Source of the DNA: DATFDN01 sp035685165
GTDB taxonomy: Bacteria > Pseudomonadota > Alphaproteobacteria > Acetobacterales > Acetobacteraceae
DNA length: 64,000 nucleotides
Assembly (NCBI GenBank): GCA_035685165.1
Contig: DASRBI010000021.1
Location: forward strand, 62,001 to 126,000
Reading direction: 5' to 3'
Shown: piece by piece, positions 41,400-50,946 of the stretch
How positions within the stretch are numbered: position 1 is the first letter of the stretch
Layout of the letters: each line of letters begins with the position of its first letter
The notes under the pieces: model-generated
Databases searched by the model: none
Seen by the model: only the letters and a program-made list of their open reading frames with translations
Told to the model about the DNA's origin: nothing
Made by a program: the position numbers and the translations under genes

Positions 41400-42548
41400 A
41401 TGCCCGTACCGCTGAACCAGGCGATCCGCGTCGGCGCCTATGTGGTCAGACAGCACCTGCGCGGGCGCAAGCAGTATCCGCTCGTGCTGATGCTGGAGCC
41501 GCTTTTCCGCTGCAATCTCGCCTGCGCCGGATGCGGCAAGATCGACTATCCCGCTCCGATCCTGAACCAGCGGCTGTCGGTCGAGGAATGCATCGCAGCG
41601 AGCGAGGAATGCGGCGCCCCGGTGGTGGCGATCGCCGGCGGCGAGCCGCTCCTGCACAAGGAGATGCCGCAGATCGTCCGCGCGCTGCTCGACCGCGGCA
41701 AGTTCATCTATCTCTGCACCAATGCGCTGCTGCTAGAGAAGAAGCTCGATCAGTTCACGCCGCACAAGAACTTCGCCTGGGACGTGCATCTCGACGGCGA
41801 CCAGGAGATGCACGATTTCGCCGTTAGTCAGACCGGTGTGTTCGAGCGTGCGGTGAACGCGATCAAAGCGGCGAAGGCACGCGGTTTCCGCGTCTGCATC
41901 AACACCACTCTGTTCGACGGCGCCGATCCCGCCCGCGTCGCGGCGTTCCTCGATCATGTGAACGGGATCGGCATCGACGGGGTGATGATCTCTCCCGGTT
42001 ACGCCTATGAGCGGGCGCCCGACCAGGAGCATTTCCTCAACCGGCGAAAGGCGAAGCAGCTCTTCCGCGACATTTTCAAGCGCGGCAAGGGAAAGAACTG
42101 GAAGTTCAATCAGTCCTCACTGTTCCTCGATTTCCTGGCCGGGAATCAGAGCTATCTCTGCACGCCCTGGGGCAAGCCGACGCGCAACGTGTTCGGCTGG
42201 CAGCGCCCCTGCTACCTGCTAGGCGAGGGTTACGCGAAAACCTATCGCGAGCTGATCGAGACCACCGACTGGGACAAATACGGCACCGGCAAATACGAGA
42301 AGTGCGCCAATTGCATGGTGCATTCAGGCTACGAGGCGACCGCCGTGATCGACGCGGTGCGCAACCCGCTCAAGGTGCTGAAGGTGGCGCTGCGCGGCCC
42401 GCGCACCGAGGGACCGATGGCGCCGGAAATCCCGCTCGATCGGCAGCGCCCCGCCGAATACGTGTTCAGCCAGCATGTCGAGCAGGCGCTCGCAAGACTC
42501 CCGAAGAAGGGCGCCGCCGAGCCGGAGGTCGCAGACGCCGCCGACTAG
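41400..42548 (+). CDS. hpnH: Adenosyl-hopene transferase HpnH (radical SAM)
   Basis: A 382-residue radical SAM protein. The cluster motif is LFRCNLACAGCGKI (Cys38, Cys42, Cys45), with AIAGGEPLLHKEMPQIV and VHLDGDQEMHD in the barrel; the C-terminal cysteines lie in KYEKCANCMVHSGYEATA. HpnH joins a 5'-deoxyadenosyl group to diploptene, the first step of the C35 side chain that HpnI, HpnJ and HpnK later modify. It shares a run with ispH. Its TAG overlaps by 4 bp the stop of the convergent ABC permease gene. Confidence 0.95.
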   Translation: MPVPLNQAIRVGAYVVRQHLRGRKQYPLVLMLEPLFRCNLACAGCGKIDYPAPILNQRLSVEECIAASEECGAPVVAIAGGEPLLHKEMPQIVRALLDRGKFIYLCTNALLLEKKLDQFTPHKNFAWDVHLDGDQEMHDFAVSQTGVFERAVNAIKAAKARGFRVCINTTLFDGADPARVAAFLDHVNGIGIDGVMISPGYAYERAPDQEHFLNRRKAKQLFRDIFKRGKGKNWKFNQSSLFLDFLAGNQSYLCTPWGKPTRNVFGWQRPCYLLGEGYAKTYRELIETTDWDKYGTGKYEKCANCMVHSGYEATAVIDAVRNPLKVLKVALRGPRTEGPMAPEIPLDRQRPAEYVFSQHVEQALARLPKKGAAEPEVADAAD

Positions 42549-43339
42549 CCTCGCCAGGCCAGCAACGTCCGCTCCAGCCGCCCGATGATCCACGAAGCGC
42601 CGAGGCCCATCAGCGACAGCACGACGATGCCGGCGAGGAGCCCGTCGGTGTCGTAGAGATTGCCCTCCTGCAGCACGAACGCACCTACGCCGCGCTGCGC
42701 CCCGATCATTTCTGCCGCAACCAGGAGCACGATGGCGATCGCGGCGGTGATCCGCATCGTGCTCAGGATTGCCGGCAGCGAACCGGGGAGCACGATCTTC
42801 CAGACGATCGCGCGCCGCGACAGGCCGAAGCTCTGCGCCATGCGGATCAGGCTGCGCGGCACGTTGTCCACGCCCGCAGCGGTGCCGATCACCATCGGAA
42901 AGAACACGCCGAAGGCGAGCGTCGCGATCTTAGAGCCCTCGCCGATCCCGAACCAGATGATGAACAGCGGCACCAGCGCGATCTTCGGGATCGGGAACAG
43001 CGCCGAGACGACCGCCATTCCCGGCGAGCGGAGCGCGGTGAAGATGCCGACGCCAACGCCGAGCGCCACCCCAAAGACGGTGCCGAGCGCCCATCCAACC
43101 GCGAGGCGCAACAGCGAGGCGCTGACGTGCCGCCACAGCTCGCCCGACAGCGTGAGTGTGACCAGCGTTCGCGCCACGTCATAAGGCGCGGGCAGAAAGA
43201 GCGGCGGAATCCATCCGAGCGAGCTGCCCGCCTGCCAGAGCGCGAGGAGGGCGATCACCGTCAGCGCCCCCGCCAGCGGCCGATCGCGCGGCGCGAACCC
43301 GCCGCCGCGGAAGGCGACCGGCCCCCTAATGTGCGGCAT
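42545..43339 (-). CDS. ABC transporter permease (SsuC/TauC type)
   Basis: A 264-residue inner-membrane permease with about six helices, of the nitrate/sulfonate/taurine importer family. The permease loop is RMAQSFGLSRRAIVWKIVLPGSLPAIL (first 20 residues of it conserved), and GEGSKIATLAFGVFFPMV precedes it. The ATG at 43339 gives MPHIRGPVAF; a start at 43369 is also possible. It overlaps the ATPase gene, and its stop overlaps hpnH. The substrate is unknown; family members take up sulfonates, nitrate, bicarbonate or thiamine precursors. Confidence 0.87.
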   Translation of the reverse strand: MPHIRGPVAFRGGGFAPRDRPLAGALTVIALLALWQAGSSLGWIPPLFLPAPYDVARTLVTLTLSGELWRHVSASLLRLAVGWALGTVFGVALGVGVGIFTALRSPGMAVVSALFPIPKIALVPLFIIWFGIGEGSKIATLAFGVFFPMVIGTAAGVDNVPRSLIRMAQSFGLSRRAIVWKIVLPGSLPAILSTMRITAAIAIVLLVAAEMIGAQRGVGAFVLQEGNLYDTDGLLAGIVVLSLMGLGASWIIGRLERTLLAWRG

Positions 43340-44108
43340 GGTCGAGCTCCCGCGCGGCGGCGGCGGCATCGTCGCGGATCAGCTCCCACAGGCACCGTTC
43401 GATCCGGGCCAGCGCGGGATCGGCCGGATCGCGCCCTACCAGCGGATGGGTGATCCGCACCACCTCCCGCACCTTCCCCGGCCGGCGCGACAGCACCGCG
43501 ATCTGATGCCCCAGCCGCACCGCCTCGCCGAGATTGTGCGTCACATACACCGTCGTCGTCCCGGCCCGCGCGATCAGCGCGCCGAACTCCTCCAGCAGCA
43601 GGTCGCGCGTCTGCGCGTCGAGCGCCGACAGCGGCTCGTCCATCAACAGGCACGCCGGGCGCACGGCCAGCGCTCGCGCGATGCCCACGCGCTGACGCAT
43701 CCCACCCGAGAGCTGGCGCGGCCACGCTCCCGCGAACTCGCCGAGGCCGGTAAGCCGCAGCGCCTCGGCCACGCGCTCGCGCCGCGCCGCTTGGTCAAGC
43801 CGCCCTTCCAGCGGCAAGGCGACATTGCCCGCAACCGTGCGCCAGGGCAGCAACGCAAAGTCCTGGAACACGTAGGTGAACGGGTTCAGGCACTCATCGG
43901 CCAGCGCGCCCTCGGCCCGCACCGACCCGGCGGTGGGTGCGATCATGCCGCCGATGATGCCGAGCAGCGTCGATTTCCCGCAGCCTGACGGCCCCACCAG
44001 CGCCAGCACCTCGCCGGGTTCGGCGGCCAGGCAAATGTCCTCGAGCACGGCCAGCTTGCCGTACGAATGGCACACGCCGTCGATCGCTAGCCGCAGCCCC
44101 TGGCTCAT
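43326..44108 (-). CDS. ABC transporter ATP-binding protein (SsuB/TauB type)
   Basis: A 260-residue ATPase. Walker A is LVGPSGCGKSTLLGI, the Q-loop is YVFQDFALLPWRTVAGN, the signature is LSGGMRQRVGIARALAV, and Walker B is CLLMDEPLSALDAQTRD. The subgroup is that of nitrate/sulfonate importers. The ATG at 44108 overlaps the stop of the binding-protein gene (ATGA) and the permease gene overlaps its end, so all three subunits are coupled. Confidence 0.92.
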   Translation of the reverse strand: MSQGLRLAIDGVCHSYGKLAVLEDICLAAEPGEVLALVGPSGCGKSTLLGIIGGMIAPTAGSVRAEGALADECLNPFTYVFQDFALLPWRTVAGNVALPLEGRLDQAARRERVAEALRLTGLGEFAGAWPRQLSGGMRQRVGIARALAVRPACLLMDEPLSALDAQTRDLLLEEFGALIARAGTTTVYVTHNLGEAVRLGHQIAVLSRRPGKVREVVRITHPLVGRDPADPALARIERCLWELIRDDAAAAARELDHAAH

Positions 44109-45130
44109 AGCGCCGGCAGGAACTCCGTAGTAACGAGCGTGTTCGGATCAGCGTCCCCTTTCACGAGGCCCTGCTGCTTGAACCAGGCGAGCTGGTTCAG
44201 CACGTCCTTGACGTCGAGCGCGCCGCCGGGCGGGTAGTAGCCGACGCCTTCCAGGATCTTCTGCCGCGCGTCCGGATCGCCGGTGAACACGTATTTAGTG
44301 ATCAGTGGGATCGCCGCGTCGGTCGCAGCATCGTGGATCGGCTTGCCGTCGGGGCCGAGGCGCAAGAACGCGTTCCGGTAGTCCGTCACGCCCTGCTGGT
44401 AGGCGACGGCGAAATGATGCAGGAGCGCCGGTTTCTGCTCGATCATCCGCTGTGGGGCGAACAGCGCCGTGAGCTGATAGGGAATCAGATCGCCGATCCA
44501 GGCGATGATATGCGCCTTGCCTGTCGCCGCGGCGGGCTTCGCCATCGAGGCGACGGCGAAGGTCGCATCCACCTGCGAAGTCCCCACGGCGGCCATCATG
44601 TTGGCGATGCTCTGCACCGGCCGCAGCACTACGGACTCCTCCTTGAAGCCGAGCTTCTGCGCCAGCCGCCCGATCATGTAGTGAAAGGACGAGCCGTATT
44701 GGGTGATCGCAACGCTGTGCCCGGGCAGCTTGTCGGGCGATGTCAGCCCGGCGTCGAACGCCTTGTCGGAGGCGAGCAGCGCCGTGCCCTCGTAGCCCTT
44801 CTCCTCGTGCAGCCCGCCGCCGATCACGCGCAGCGCGCCCTTCTCGGCAAGGTTGAAATAGCCGCCCGTCAGCGCAGTGAGGCCGACGTCGATGTCGCCC
44901 GCCACCGCCGCCGCGGCGATGGGCTGCGCGGCTTCGAAAAACACGAACTGGAGGTCGATGCCCTGGTCGCGGAAATAGCCGCGCCTCTCGGCGATATAGA
45001 ACGGGGCCGGCGAGAGCGTATGCAACAGGCCGAGCCGCAGCGAAACGAGCTCGGCTGCGCGCACGGGCCGCCCGCCCGTTGCGAGAGCGAGACTACCGGC
45101 GAGCCAGGAGCGGCGGCTGAGTTGCAGCAT
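44105..45130 (-). CDS. ABC transporter substrate-binding protein (SsuA/NMT1-like)
   Basis: A 341-residue exported binding protein with an N-terminal Tat-like signal (SRRSWLAGSLALATGGRPVRA) from the ATG at 45130. The body has LGLLHTLSPAPFYIAERRGYF, AGDIDVGLTALTGGYFNLA and VAITQYGSSFHYMIGRLAQKL, as in NMT1/SsuA-like receptors. The twin Arg suggests Tat export of a folded protein, though the consensus is incomplete. It heads the binding protein-ATPase-permease operon and is divergent from a RidA-family gene. The ligand cannot be predicted. Confidence 0.85.
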   Translation of the reverse strand: MLQLSRRSWLAGSLALATGGRPVRAAELVSLRLGLLHTLSPAPFYIAERRGYFRDQGIDLQFVFFEAAQPIAAAAVAGDIDVGLTALTGGYFNLAEKGALRVIGGGLHEEKGYEGTALLASDKAFDAGLTSPDKLPGHSVAITQYGSSFHYMIGRLAQKLGFKEESVVLRPVQSIANMMAAVGTSQVDATFAVASMAKPAAATGKAHIIAWIGDLIPYQLTALFAPQRMIEQKPALLHHFAVAYQQGVTDYRNAFLRLGPDGKPIHDAATDAAIPLITKYVFTGDPDARQKILEGVGYYPPGGALDVKDVLNQLAWFKQQGLVKGDADPNTLVTTEFLPAL

Positions 45131-45356
45131 TGGGCGTTGTCCTCCGGACTGATCGCCCGCTTCTGATGCCGCGTCCGGGCACCGCTGCAAAGCCCGCTCA
45201 GGGGCCTCCTTCGCGATGGTAAGGAAGCCGCGAGGCGATCGCCGAGGCGTCCCCGCCTCCACGGGCAGGGATTAGCGGCGGGCCGGTCCTCGGTTCTGCG
45301 CTAGGCAAGACCGTCCCTGCGGCGCAGAGTCGCGCGACCAACGAGGGAGGTTCGCC

Positions 45357-45746
45357 ATGCAGGTCCTGACGACCAGCAATCCCGACGGCGTCCGCGCCCC
45401 GGCTTCGCGTTATTCGCATGCCGTCCTGGTGCGAAACGAAGCCTTGCGGGTGGTGATTTCGGGCCAGGTCGGTGTCGCGCTCGACGGCTCGGTGCCCGGC
45501 ACCGCGGAAGGCCAAATCGCCCAGGCATTCGCCAACCTGCGTGCGATCCTGAAGGCGCACAACATGGACTGGGGGAACGTGGTGAAGACCACGGCCTTCC
45601 TGACCGACCGCGCCCTGATCGCGCCATTCCGCGCCGCGCGCGAGACGGTGTTCGCCGAACACGCCCCGGCATCCACTTTGCTGATCGTCTCGGGTCTGGC
45701 CGATCCGCGCTGGGTGGTGGAGATCGAGGCCGAGGCGGTCGCCTGA
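45357..45746 (+). CDS. RidA-family protein
   Basis: A 129-residue Rid-family trimer subunit. It has the SHAVLVRNEALRVVISGQVG start, HNMDWGNVVKTTAFLTDRAL and APASTLLIVSGLADPRWVVEIEAEAVA. The conserved Arg of RidA proper (SRxxV) is not present at the usual place: the segment reads ASTLLIV. This points to a Rid subfamily that may not have deaminase activity. It lies between the importer, which is divergent, and ahcY 100 bp downstream. Confidence 0.8.
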   Translation: MQVLTTSNPDGVRAPASRYSHAVLVRNEALRVVISGQVGVALDGSVPGTAEGQIAQAFANLRAILKAHNMDWGNVVKTTAFLTDRALIAPFRAARETVFAEHAPASTLLIVSGLADPRWVVEIEAEAVA

Positions 45747-45846
45747 TCTTGAAGCCGCTATTGGTGTTGATCCGGCCTTTCCGGCTTACCATTGCGCCGG
45801 CGCACGCGCCTACCTATAGGTCCGCCGCCATCGAAGGACAGGACGC

Positions 45847-47145
<1,299 letters not shown>

Positions 47146-47179
47146 TGCACGCGCACGCGGAGCGCGGCCGCCAGTGTGT

Positions 47180-47198
47180 ATTTCCGCTACTCGGAAAT
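47180..47198 (+). terminator. Hairpin after ahcY, possible terminator
   Basis: atttccg (47180-47186) pairs perfectly with cggaaat (47192-47198) across a ctact loop, 35 bp after the ahcY stop. No T-run follows. The 199-bp gap up to mlaE holds nothing else obvious. Confidence 0.3.
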
Positions 47199-47344
47199 GG
47201 GAGTTAGAGGCAGACGCCCCTCCTTGTCGTTCCCGCAAACGAGCGTGTGAAGAAATCCGTGCGGTCCCCAACCCGCGTGCAGCGGCCTGAAGCTATTTGC
47301 GTTTCGCGGGCGCCCAGTCTGGGTACCGGATCGGTGCGAGCAGC

Positions 47345-48454
47345 ATGAGCGGCGGTACGGCAAGCGTCGCGGCGGCGGACGGGCCGGAGGGCGCCCGGAT
47401 CGTGCTTTCGGGGCGGCTCGACGCCGCCGATGCCGCGCAGATCTGGCGTCCCGCTCTCGCAGCAGCACGCAGCAGCCGTGGCGCGCGGCTGGTGATCGAC
47501 CTCGCAGCCGTCACCACGTTCGACATGACCGGAGCCGCCCTTGTCGTCGCCATGGAAGCCGCGCACGGCGACGCGCCCGCGGTGCTGGAGGGCGTCCCGG
47601 CGCGAGTGGCGAGTCTGATCGGTCATGCGCGGGCCGCGGCGGCACCCGTCGCGCCATCCCGCGCGCCGGCCGGACGGTTCCGCTGGCGCGACCTTCTGCT
47701 CGGCTTCCGTTCTGCGGGGAATGGGCTTGCCTTCCTAGGCGAGGTGCTGCTCGCGCTCCTGGCTTTGCCCGCCCGCCGCCGCATCCTCCGCCGCGGCGAG
47801 TTCCTGCGCCATGCCGAACAGGCGGGCGTGCGCGCGCTGCCGCTGGTGATCGGCCTCGGTTTTTTGATGGGCCTGATCCTCGCCTTTCAGTCGGCGGTGC
47901 CGATGCGGAAGTTCGGCGCGGTGCTGTATGTGGCGAATCTCGTCTCGGTCAGCCTGTTCCGGGAGCTCGGACCGCTGCTCACCGCTGTCCTCCTCTCCGG
48001 CCGCACCGCCTCCGCCTTCGCCGCCGAGATCGGCACGATGAAGGTGAACCAGGAGATCGACGCACTGGTCAGCATGGGCCTCGATCCCGTCACCATGCTC
48101 ATCCTGCCGCGCATGGCCGCCGCCCTGCTCGTGACCCCGTTCCTCGCGGTGACGCTGGAGATCGCCGGGCTGATCGGCATGGCGGTGGTGATGCGCGGCT
48201 TCGGCTTCGCCATCGGCGTCGTGGAATATCAAGTCCAGTACTGGACCACGACGAGCGATTTCGTCGGCGGCTTGGTGAAGGCGGCGATCTTCGGTGCGGT
48301 GATCGCCGCGATCGGATGCCGCGCCGGCCTCAATACCGGCGTCGGCCCGCGCGCTGTCGGCCAGTCGGCGACCGCCGCTGTCGTCGGCGGGATCGTCGCC
48401 ACCATCGTGCTCGATGGCGTGTTCGCCGCGTTCTACAACCGGCTCGGCCTGTGA
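47345..48454 (+). CDS. mlaE: STAS-MlaE fusion: ABC lipid transporter permease
   Basis: A 369-residue protein in two parts. Residues 1-100 form a STAS domain (RIVLSGRLDAADAAQIWRP, ARLVIDLAAVTTFDMTGAAL), equivalent to MlaB. From about residue 130 it is the MlaE permease: LPLVIGLGFLMGLILAFQSA, VSLFRELGPLLTAVLLSGRT, SAFAAEIGTMKVNQEIDAL and GLDPVTMLILPRMAAALL, with five or six membrane helices. The Mla system moves phospholipids between the outer and inner membranes to keep lipid asymmetry. The fusion brings the STAS regulator and permease into one chain. mlaF follows with a GTGA overlap. Confidence 0.92.
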   Translation: MSGGTASVAAADGPEGARIVLSGRLDAADAAQIWRPALAAARSSRGARLVIDLAAVTTFDMTGAALVVAMEAAHGDAPAVLEGVPARVASLIGHARAAAAPVAPSRAPAGRFRWRDLLLGFRSAGNGLAFLGEVLLALLALPARRRILRRGEFLRHAEQAGVRALPLVIGLGFLMGLILAFQSAVPMRKFGAVLYVANLVSVSLFRELGPLLTAVLLSGRTASAFAAEIGTMKVNQEIDALVSMGLDPVTMLILPRMAAALLVTPFLAVTLEIAGLIGMAVVMRGFGFAIGVVEYQVQYWTTTSDFVGGLVKAAIFGAVIAAIGCRAGLNTGVGPRAVGQSATAAVVGGIVATIVLDGVFAAFYNRLGL

Positions 48455-49233
48455 GTAAGCAAGCAAGCCCCATCATCCGCGCCCAGAAGCTCGCCCAGCG
48501 GTTCGGCGCGCGCGTCATTTTTCGCGATGTGTCCTTCACCGTCTTTCCCGGCGAGGTCTTCGTCATCCTCGGCGGCTCCGGAAGCGGCAAATCGACCTTG
48601 CTCAACCAACTGATCGGATTGCTGTCGCCGAAGGAGGGCACGATCGAGATCGCCGGCGAACGGGTGACAGGACAAGGTTCACATGCCGCACGGCAGCGTG
48701 TGCAGCGCCGGATCGGAGTGATGTTTCAATCGGGCGCGCTGTTCGGCTCCATGACGCTGTTGCAGAACGTCACCCTCCCGCTCGAGATGTTCACCGATCT
48801 GCCAGCCGAAGCGCGCACGGCGATCGCGCGTGTGAAGCTCGGCCTGGTCGGGCTAGCCGAGGCGGCCGAGCTCTATCCGGCGGAGATTTCCGGCGGCATG
48901 GTGAAGCGCGCCGGGATCGCCCGCGCGCTCGCGCTTGATCCGCCGATCCTCTTTCTCGACGAACCCTCGGCGGGGCTCGATCCGGTCACGTCGGCCGGAC
49001 TCGATCGCCTTGTCCTTGATCTGCGCGACGCGCTCGGGACGACCTTCGTGGTGGTAACGCACGAATTGGCCTCGATCCTCAACATCGCCGACCGCTGCAT
49101 CATGCTCGACCGGCGCGCGTTCCCTGATGCCGGCGGCCTGATCGCAGAGGGCGATCCCCGCCGCCTGCGCGAGGACGCGACCGATCCCCGCGTGCGCGCC
49201 TTCTTCCGCCGCGAGCCGCTGGAGGTCGCGTGA
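48451..49233 (+). CDS. mlaF: Mla-type ABC transporter ATP-binding protein
   Basis: A 260-residue ATPase of the MlaF/Ttg2A type. Walker A is LGGSGSGKSTLLNQL, the signature is EISGGMVKRAGIARALALD, and Walker B is ILFLDEPSAGLDPVTSAG. The MKRA form of the signature (GGMVKRAGIARA) is specific for Mla-like lipid transporters. The GTG at 48451 overlaps the mlaE stop, and mlaD starts in a GTGATG junction at its end. A longer upstream frame lacks homology. Confidence 0.95.
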   Translation: MSKQASPIIRAQKLAQRFGARVIFRDVSFTVFPGEVFVILGGSGSGKSTLLNQLIGLLSPKEGTIEIAGERVTGQGSHAARQRVQRRIGVMFQSGALFGSMTLLQNVTLPLEMFTDLPAEARTAIARVKLGLVGLAEAAELYPAEISGGMVKRAGIARALALDPPILFLDEPSAGLDPVTSAGLDRLVLDLRDALGTTFVVVTHELASILNIADRCIMLDRRAFPDAGGLIAEGDPRRLREDATDPRVRAFFRREPLEVA

Positions 49234-50249
49234 TGGAAGGACGCGGCGCCGCGATCCGGGTCGGGCTGTTCCTGGTCGTCACTATCGTCGCGCTGCTCGC
49301 GCTGATTTGGTTCCTGCGCGGCGGACAGGTGCAGAACGGCACTTTGCTCGTCACCTATTTCTCGGAGTCCGTGCAGGGGCTTCAGGTGGGCTCGGAGGTC
49401 GAATACCGCGGCGTGAACGTTGGACGTGTCACCCAGCTCGGCGTTGTCGGCGCCGTCCACGGCGCCGAGGCGGGCGAGGTGCTGAACCCGCTCTACCGGC
49501 AGGTGTTCGTGCGCTACCTGATCGACCCGAACCGGATCGGCAAGTTCGCCTCCATCGAGGACGCGGTGAAAAGCGGCCTGCGCGCACGGCTCAACAGCTC
49601 GCTGATCACCGGGATTGCCTATATCGACCTTGATTTCGTCAACCCCGAGGAGCACCCCGCGCCCAAGCTGCCCTGGACGCCGGACTACCCGTTCGTGCCG
49701 TCGATCCCGAGCGCGCTGGCGCAGGTGCAGAACGCCGGCCAGGCCTTGCTCGCGAAGCTAGACAAGGTCGATATGGCCGGTCTGGTCGCCTCCCTCGGCA
49801 CGCTCGCCGAAAGGCTCAATCAGGAACTCGCGCCGGGCGGCGACGTGCATGAAACGCTTGCCTCCGCGCAGGGACTATTCAACAGCGCCGGTCACGCGGT
49901 GACGCGGTCCAATTTTCCCGGGCTGACCGCGGACCTAAGAAAACTCACCGGCCAGCTCTCGGCGCTTGCGGACGACCCGGATTTGAAGAAGCTGTTGGCG
50001 AACGGCGCGCTCGCCACTGACCGGCTGAGCCAGCTCACCGGCCAGATGTCGAAACTCATCACCACGTTGGACGGCACCGTGCGCGAGATCAGCGCCAGCG
50101 CCAACCAGCTCCAGTCCGGGCTCGCGCCAATGCTCCGCAACATGCAGGCGGCGTCGGAAAATGTGCGCGAGCTCACGTCGACGCTGCGGCAGTATCCCGG
50201 CCTGATCCTGAGCGGCCCGCCGCCGGAGGTCCGAGGCAACCTGAAATGA
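49230..50249 (+). CDS. mlaD: MCE-domain substrate-binding protein (MlaD)
   Basis: A 339-residue periplasmic-facing protein. It has one N-terminal membrane helix (RVGLFLVVTIVALLALIWFL) and an MCE domain (residues about 40-135) with YFSESVQGLQVGSEVEYRGV and VGRVTQLGVV, then ARLNSSLITGIAYIDLDFVN. The C-terminal half is helical, with repeated Leu heptads (GQLSALADDPDLKKLLANGA and so on). MCE rings carry lipid between membranes. A GTG at 49230 overlaps the mlaF stop; the ATG at 49233 is equally likely. The auxiliary lipoprotein gene overlaps its end. Confidence 0.93.
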   Translation: MMEGRGAAIRVGLFLVVTIVALLALIWFLRGGQVQNGTLLVTYFSESVQGLQVGSEVEYRGVNVGRVTQLGVVGAVHGAEAGEVLNPLYRQVFVRYLIDPNRIGKFASIEDAVKSGLRARLNSSLITGIAYIDLDFVNPEEHPAPKLPWTPDYPFVPSIPSALAQVQNAGQALLAKLDKVDMAGLVASLGTLAERLNQELAPGGDVHETLASAQGLFNSAGHAVTRSNFPGLTADLRKLTGQLSALADDPDLKKLLANGALATDRLSQLTGQMSKLITTLDGTVREISASANQLQSGLAPMLRNMQAASENVRELTSTLRQYPGLILSGPPPEVRGNLK

Positions 50250-50869
50250 GCCATGCGGGGCAACTCCGCCGTCGCGGCTTGATGCTGTCTGCGCTCGCGC
50301 TCGGCGGCTGCAACACCATCCTGCAACGCCCAGCCTACGTGCAGCGGACCACTTGGCCGCTGTCCTTGCCACCGCCCAGCACAATCGCCGCTGGGGCGCT
50401 GGCGAGGCCGCGCCGGGTTCTGCTGGTGCAGGACTTCACCGCCGCACCCGGTCTCGACCAGCGCGGCGTGCTGTGGCTGAACGCCGACGGCAGCATCCAT
50501 GTGGATTTCTACAATGTCTGGGAGGTTCAGCCGGCACGGGCGGTGGGCGACAATGTCCGCCGCTGGCTGACGGCGAGCCATCTATTCGCCGCCGTGGTCG
50601 GGCCGGCGAGCGGCCTCACGGCCGATCTCGTGCTCGAAGGCGAGCTGACCACGTTCGTCGCCGACCCTCGCGTGCTGCGCGGCCGTGCCGCCATGTCGCT
50701 CATCTTGCTCGATCAGCGGTCCGTCCCCGCCAAGTCGCTCCTGCAGCGGACTCTCTCGGCCGAGGCCCCGATGCCGCAGGACACGCCCGGCGGCGTCGTG
50801 GCGGCGCAGCGCGACGCGCTGGCCGCCCTGCTCGGCAATGTCGTGCAGGCGATGCGCCCCTTCGCCTGA
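50246..50869 (+). CDS. ABC-type transport auxiliary lipoprotein (PqiC/DUF330-like)
   Basis: A 207-residue outer-membrane lipoprotein candidate. The lipobox is SALALGGCN near residue 22, preceded by a basic start (RRRGLML). The body contains RRVLLVQDFTAAPGLDQRGV and DFYNVWEVQPARAVGDNVRRWL, typical of the ABC-type transport auxiliary family found with MCE operons. It overlaps mlaD by ATGA. It probably replaces MlaA or PqiC as the outer-membrane partner of the system. mlaC is not seen. Confidence 0.82.
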   Translation: MSHAGQLRRRGLMLSALALGGCNTILQRPAYVQRTTWPLSLPPPSTIAAGALARPRRVLLVQDFTAAPGLDQRGVLWLNADGSIHVDFYNVWEVQPARAVGDNVRRWLTASHLFAAVVGPASGLTADLVLEGELTTFVADPRVLRGRAAMSLILLDQRSVPAKSLLQRTLSAEAPMPQDTPGGVVAAQRDALAALLGNVVQAMRPFA

Positions 50870-50946
50870 GCCTCCGCCCCCTCGCCAGACCGGCTGGGCA
50901 AGGTCTAGCCTCCGCCGATACCCGCCGACCAAAAGGAGGAGCGGCC

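Noticed and set aside
45747..45846. SAM or SAH riboswitch before ahcY
   Set aside because: I saw none of the conserved stems or core bases of SAM-II, SAM-V or SAH elements in these 100 bp.
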